In this document: positions 59,314-64,000 of the stretch, one piece after another
How positions within the stretch are numbered: position 1 is the first letter of the stretch
How the letters are laid out: each line of letters opens with the position of its first letter
From: Buddleja alternifolia
Taxonomy: Eukaryota > Streptophyta > Magnoliopsida > Lamiales > Scrophulariaceae
DNA: 64,000 nucleotides
NCBI GenBank assembly: GCA_019426215.1
Contig: CM033392.1
Span: 33,028,814 to 33,092,813 of the forward strand
Reading direction: 5' to 3'
Notes under the pieces: generated by a model
What the model was told of the DNA's origin: nothing
Database searches by the model: none
Seen by the model: the letters and a program-made list of their open reading frames with translations, nothing else
Position numbers and translations under genes: made by a program

Positions 59314-59476
59314 TGTTGAGATTCATTACATAAATACGCATCAGAAAATTAAACTCCCATGTGGTTCATCTCAATTTTACATATTCAAATTGAGTTTCAA
59401 AATTATGTACCTTTCTTCGCGTATGTTGAAATCTGAACCAGCTTTCGTGATCCTTTCTTGAACAGCAAATTGATAG
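59314..59476 (-). repeat. Element A 5' LTR, internal end only
   Basis: On the plus strand it starts TGTTGAGATTC (so the LTR ends GAATCTCAACA in sense). After 163 bases it is interrupted by a new TGTTAGATGCC sequence (G). The rest of the LTR should lie beyond the right edge. Confidence 0.65.
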
Positions 59477-60313
59477 TGTTAGATGCCTTAGGAGCCAATT
59501 ATTTTGGACTCAGCCATATTAAATGTAAACACTATGACAGTCTTGTTTTGAATATATTGAATCTTTTATTAAATGGTATGCTTCTTTATTGTTATAACTA
59601 TTGATAGTATAGATAAAGATCCCACAAATTACATATGGTTAAGGGAGGTGGTTAGGGTAACATATGGAATGCTCTCAAAGACCGTAATCCTAAATATTGT
59701 TCCAAGTCATAAAGGCTGTGAGATGTGGGATATCACTGGCCTTGTCAAGGCTTGTTCATACATGTACTCTTTCAATAGGTAGACTATTTCCATTGTCGAT
59801 GCCTTGAATGGCAATACGTGTATGGAGATTCATACTGGATTATGGAATTGAACGGCCCCGCTTAAGGTCTCCTATTTGGTGCTGTCGAACATGGAGTCCT
59901 TGAGTTTCGTAGTGTGAGATTAATTTCTTAGAACTAAGATGTCATTTGGAAAGGGCACTGCCCACTCTGCTTTGATATGCACGTGCACTCCAGGAGAGTC
60001 ATACGGCGTGTATGTTGGGTATAGTTTGGTAGTGTAGTGGAACAAATGGCAGTCGGAGAGGGATTCATCCAGGGTCACGAGTACCCGGTATTTCCTATGC
60101 TATTGCGAGAATCTAGATGTCACAACACAGTCATAGTTTCCAAGGTAACTAGGGTTCGACCGTCGCCATACCCTAGACCATGGACGGGAAATTGATGAAG
60201 GATTCCACTCACATGACGATCGTAATTCGGATAGGTTATTTGCTTTTCATCGTTGACATCTAGGTAGTCGTAGCGACGTTGCTAGACCCCGAACCATGAC
60301 TAATAGGTGCCTT
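59477..60313 (+). mobile_element. Element G: LTR-like sequence, unresolved
   Basis: It begins TGTTAGATGCCTTAGGAGCC, a typical LTR-like start, and is flanked on the left by GATAG. The following 830 bases do not match the other elements here, and I see no ORF with a known domain. It is cut by F at 60314. The right end and the second duplication are outside the window, so the identification as an LTR is tentative. Confidence 0.45.
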
Positions 60314-60732
60314 TGATGGCCCCAAGTGGCATACAAAAGGGTCTAGAATGGGGGGTTGAATAGACGCTGAAGTCTTTGTCGACTTTAAAAATTTCGTATT
60401 GCTTTGAAGAATTTGAACAATTGGAAAGTGTTGACCTTTTTCTTTTGTATGTACGTGTGTATTTAGGGTTTGCCGAAGGGTACTGTGATAGCCGAGGTTT
60501 CGTAATACTAATATACTTAGTAAATCAATGACTGGTAGTATAGTTTATTGAAGAGTACTTGATTAATATGTATGAGTTCTTATCTTAGTAATTAGATTGG
60601 ATGAATATTAATTTTCATCCATGTAGGGGCTCAATATTAACTCGTATGTATATAGGGATCATGAGATGAAATACAATAAGGTAAGGACTATGAGACAATT
60701 AGGAAAATTGCCATCAAGCCCTCATTTCACCC

Positions 60733-60740
60733 TATAAATA
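60733..60740 (+). promoter_or_regulatory. Probable TATA box of solo LTR E
   Basis: TATAAATA lies about 250 bases from the LTR start, in an otherwise plain region. C has a diverged equivalent near 54131. Confidence 0.5.
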
Positions 60741-61012
60741 CTTCTATCTATTCATTCCATTGCCTATCATTTTCACTCCAATTAATTCTTCCTCAAATTA
60801 TCAGACCCTTCTCCTTTTTTGACCTCTTTAAGGTCTCAAACCGTTCCAAGCTAAGCAACAAGAAGAGAAAGCTCAACCCACAACAAAACACATATCTTGC
60901 AAGCAATTTTCGAAAGAAAATTGCTGTTCTGGCAGCGTTTGTATCTTCATGTTTTGAGGTATCAAATGATGTTCATTTTTAGTGTTCTTTAGCTCAAATG
61001 CATCCTAACAAA

Positions 61013-61764
61013 ACAAGGAACAGTAATATTAAGTTGGATTGTGCTAATTTGGTCACTAAAGTTCCAGAATCGACCATTGAATCACCACTTCCTGTTCTGT
61101 GTTCGCAGTACCTGCAACTTCTAATCATGTTCGTGTAGCTAGAAATCATACTTTTGGTGGTCGAATCATGCATGAAATCCCACCGTTGGAAAGCCCTTTG
61201 AGTATAGAATATGTTACTGGTGAGTTTTGTGGGTTTTGGTTAAGGAAATAATCAAGAATTGGTGGCTAAAACATCACTACCACTGCCCCTGTTTTTTGGC
61301 CGAATCTGTCATTCATTTTATTTGGGCCTGAATTGTTCCTTTTTATTGTCTAATTGTTTAAGCATGGCCACTATTAGATAGCTCATTTAGTGTACATACA
61401 TGTAATGGTGGATTTTGTTGAAGGAAGTGCATTTAAATGTCCAGGATTACCATTTAAGTACCACTGCCAGTACCCAATTACCAACTCCAGAAATGTTCTT
61501 ACATATTCTTTAGCCTGGAAATCACCCTTTTAGTGGCCCGATTGCACATGCAAGGCTACCACTGGAAAGTTCTGTGAGTGTAGATATTGATAGGTTTAAG
61601 AATTTCCAAAATCCATGGTGTAATGTAGCTGAAAAGTGGATTTGGTTACAAGGTTCCAGGATGTATAGAAATTGGCATTTTGGGAGATCAAATTTGGAGG
61701 CCGATTCACCCTTTTCTCGAGTGGGTTTTGAGATAATATTTATGTGGTGATAAAGCTGAGATTG
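61013..61764 (+). repeat. 188-base repeats inside E
   Basis: AGTATAGA (61201), AGTGTACA (61389) and AGTGTAGA (61577) each follow a TGGAAAG- or TTAG-type word and are exactly 188 bases apart. The flanking GCATG and CCACYRKTGG words repeat too. A weaker unit precedes at about 61013. This is the same periodicity as in C. Confidence 0.7.
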
Positions 61765-63688
61765 TTATGAACCTATATATGTAAATTTTGTGTTGATTGT
61801 CTCGGTAAATGGAAGAACGGAGAATGGTAACGGTGAGGACGCACAAAGGTAGAAGGAGGCGCATGATGGGATTATCTCGTGTATTCTTGTCCATGGCTTA
61901 GAAGTAAAGTTTGACCGAAACAAATCAATTTTATGGTGTATTTGTAGATGGGTAAGTGTTGATTAATATATTTATTTCCTAGACCTTTGCTTATTCGAGA
62001 TTAATCATATCGTATTTGTTTATTATCAATCAAGTTGCTATTATGATCATATTAATGAGTATAGTTATTTGGAATAGGTAATTATACTTACGAAATAGAT
62101 TGAGCATCGCTCAAACTCTGGACTTGAGCTTTGGTATTCGATTGGACAAGGTGAGTTGTCTCTCAAAATTATAGTTATATGTCTTTCAAAACTGGAAGGA
62201 GCACGTCATATATATATCTATGTACTTTCATCATACTTGAATGCTTGACATGAAAATGAATTTCAACACTTTCAAATCAAATCATGGACTCATTTTGCAT
62301 TAACCATTTCTTGGCACGTTTCAAAGACATATCTTGCGAGAATAATTTTCCAGGCAGGTTTTGTGAAAATGATTTCAAGAAAACATTCTTTTAATGAAAT
62401 TCTGAAAGAAAAAAATATTTGTTCGATTCAATATTCTTTCGTGAGCCAAAACGCTTCATTTAATCATTCGTGACATACATGATTGCATACTTGTTTCAAA
62501 TGCATATTTTGCAAGCATGATTTCAAAATAAACATCGGTTTTTATGGATTTTGTGAAAGTACTCCATCATTTGGTTCTTGTATCGTGATCATTTGTCGTG
62601 ATGGTGTTCTTGTGACGTGTTGCATCCTACGTGGTTGTATTGGGCCCAAGGTCGGGCGATGGATAGGACAGGGTTCGGCCGGTCAAGCATGGGCTTGCGG
62701 TCTTAAACAGTTCCCGCTATCCACGTCCAGATCCACGCACCTAGGACGAAGTGCTCTGAGGGTGTATGGGTCACTTTTCATGTGGCATATTCCGGATATG
62801 ACCAAATCGGGCATCGCGAGCCTGCGTAGGGAGGTATAAGGTGTGGGCTACAAGCCTTGCGTGTTCAGGGGTGATAAGGAAGAAGCTACGGGACCTAAAG
62901 TGTCATGGGCGATTCATTGGACGCAGTGATATCGCTACACGACCCCCTTCAGCTTAATCGTGACGTGTGTAAATCTTATCGTGATTCATCTATACATGAC
63001 TTGTGTGTTTCATTGCGTAGTAGTTACTCATTTTATTGTGTGAAAAGCGTATTTTGAAAGAGCATGCACAAGTACTCGTTTTACGCATATTGTATACTTG
63101 CATTGAACTGCCTGTTATTTAAATGCATGTTTTAAAACGTGAGTATCATATCACTCGTTGCTTAACCTGTTCTTCTGAATGAAAATCCCATTTTCACTCA
63201 GGCTTTCAATGATCCTTGAACAAATCTTGGTTTTACCATTTATTGCTTAAATGGTTTTATGCATGCAAATATCATTTTAACTCATTTTTCCCATGATCCT
63301 TTGCAAAACAAAAAAAAAACTATTATTGTTTTCACCTTATTAATTTATCATTTTGGGGTCTAAAAACTATTTTAAGCACCTTTCACACGTACACTGGCGC
63401 TCACTAAGCCTTTGCTTATGTACTTCACTTTCTTCCTTCCAGTTAGAGGCAAGTCGAGAAGTGAAACTAGCTTGAAGGATCAGAGTATAAACTCGGACAA
63501 TCCTAGAGGTGAATGATGTAGATTGATGGATAGTAAGTTCGCATAGCTATTTAGTTGATGTATTGGGGTTGTGACCCGATAAGATGAATTGTTTAATTGT
63601 GTCCAGAATTTGGTTTGTACTACTGTAAGGATAGGATAACGCTTTTGTGTTGGATTCTTTAGGATTAAATTTAAGGGCGTTACAGGTA

Positions 63689-63697
63689 CTATTTATA
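63689..63697 (-). promoter_or_regulatory. TATA box of element F, beside the E insertion
   Basis: On the minus strand it reads TATAAATAG, the same word as in D's LTR. The GGTAC duplication from E overlaps its last base. Confidence 0.55.
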
Positions 63698-64000
63698 GGG
63701 TTTCTTGGGATTTGTTCGTTTGACACATGTGAGCGCGTGTACCTCACGTAGCGCGTTAAACAGTCCCTTTCTGACATTCCTGAAATTCTGCTGGTTCCGA
63801 TTGGACATGAGCAGGTTTTGAACTCTGATTTCTCACAGACTACTCAAAAGGTGGCTTGTCCACAAGTCATAATAGCTTATCACATTTAATGCATTTGAAT
63901 TTATTTCTCGTTGGAAATAAATATCCGCTGATGATTGCATTTAAGTCTTTCATGACTTGAGAATTTATTTCAGGTGAATCTGATCATGGATCGCTTGAGT

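Larger units (their letters stand above)
1..59476 (-). mobile_element. Element A: old Ty1/copia element, split by B
   Basis: This is the outermost element. On the minus strand its order is 5' LTR (from 59476 down to 59314), primer site, leader, gag, protease, integrase (57485-55111), then RT and RNase H (2380-1139) and the 3' LTR (1138 off the left edge). The coding halves join at the CTACC duplication that flanks B: the reading frame runs from the integrase/RT linker (ending near 55111) into the RT start at 2380. Every domain carries stops or frameshifts, so it is inactive. Gag, integrase and RT resemble those of B closely enough to place both in one family, probably in the Tork/TAR part of Ty1/copia. 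That lineage call is an inference. Confidence 0.85.
60484..63684 (+). mobile_element. Element E: solo LTR of the C family
   Basis: It begins TGTGATAGCCG and ends GGGCGTTACA. The 5-base duplication GGTAC lies at 60479-60483 and 63685-63689. It is 3201 bases with no coding domain, primer site or purine tract, so it is a solo LTR. It matches C in reverse over most of its length, for example 61180-61260 with 53680-53760 and 62630-62945 with 51830-52150. A TATA box (TATAAATA, 60733-60740) sets the sense as plus. The short frame around 62483-62839 is a chance ORF inside the LTR. Confidence 0.9.
60314..64000 (-). mobile_element. Element F: SIRE-like copia LTR, runs off right edge
   Basis: In reverse it matches the end of D's LTR: TGATGGCCCCAAGTGGC at 60314, GGGTCTAGAA, a G run, then TTGAATAGACGC and a GTCGACTTTAAAAA stretch. 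After E it resumes at 63690 with ATTTATAGGG and TTTGTTCGTTTGAC, matching the TATA region of D's LTR in reverse. It is diverged from D, so it is an older member of the same group. It may be a solo LTR or the start of a full element; this cannot be told here. Confidence 0.75.

Noticed and set aside
62483..62839. 118-codon frame with cysteines in the right part
   Set aside because: It lies wholly inside solo LTR E and the homologous part of C does not keep it open.

Overview
This is plant nuclear heterochromatin made entirely of nested LTR retrotransposons; I found no host gene, tRNA, rRNA or CRISPR array. The plant assignment rests on Athila-type Ty3/gypsy and SIRE/Maximus-type Ty1/copia elements with very large extra ORFs, tRNA-Asp- and tRNA-Met-type primer sites, and TTAATTA-rich LTRs. 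It looks like a eudicot, but the species cannot be read from the sequence.

I could resolve the window as a four-deep nest. Element A (Ty1/copia, minus strand, decayed) is the outer shell, covering 1-2380 and 55111-59476. Element B (same copia family, plus strand, decayed) sits inside A's reverse transcriptase at 2381-55110, flanked by the target duplication CTACC. B's 5' LTR is split by a young Athila-like element (2533-16605, minus strand). That element's protease is itself split by a roughly 1.3 kb LTR-like insert, H. B's 3' LTR is split by solo LTR C (25499-54707, duplication TGGGT). C is in turn split by element D, a SIRE-like copia (26087-51731, duplication ATGCA). On the right, A's other LTR is cut by an unidentified LTR-like sequence G (59477-60313). 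G is followed by a SIRE-like LTR F (60314 to beyond the window), which is cut by solo LTR E (60484-63684, duplication GGTAC).

D is the best-preserved element. It has the form LTR-internal-LTR-internal-LTR inside one target duplication. Its first unit has open gag and pol. Its second unit has an open 1302-residue third ORF. The middle LTR is interrupted by a 60-base run of N, and single-base indels concentrate on both sides of that gap. Much of the apparent decay in D is therefore probably assembly error. The Athila-like element has gag, a protease broken by H, an open RT/RNase H/integrase ORF and a third ORF.

The most interesting signal is in the untranslated leaders of A and B. Each has three stem-loops carrying the same loop motif, plus a fourth hairpin with a TGGGAG loop. 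Stem sequences differ between A and B while pairing is kept, which suggests a selected RNA structure just upstream of gag. Other unusual structures are a 188-base internal periodicity shared by solo LTRs C and E, a run of seven GGGCY/RGCCC palindromes in B's leader, and GGCGCCTAGGCGC-type palindromes scattered through LTR, intergenic and coding parts of the Athila-like element.
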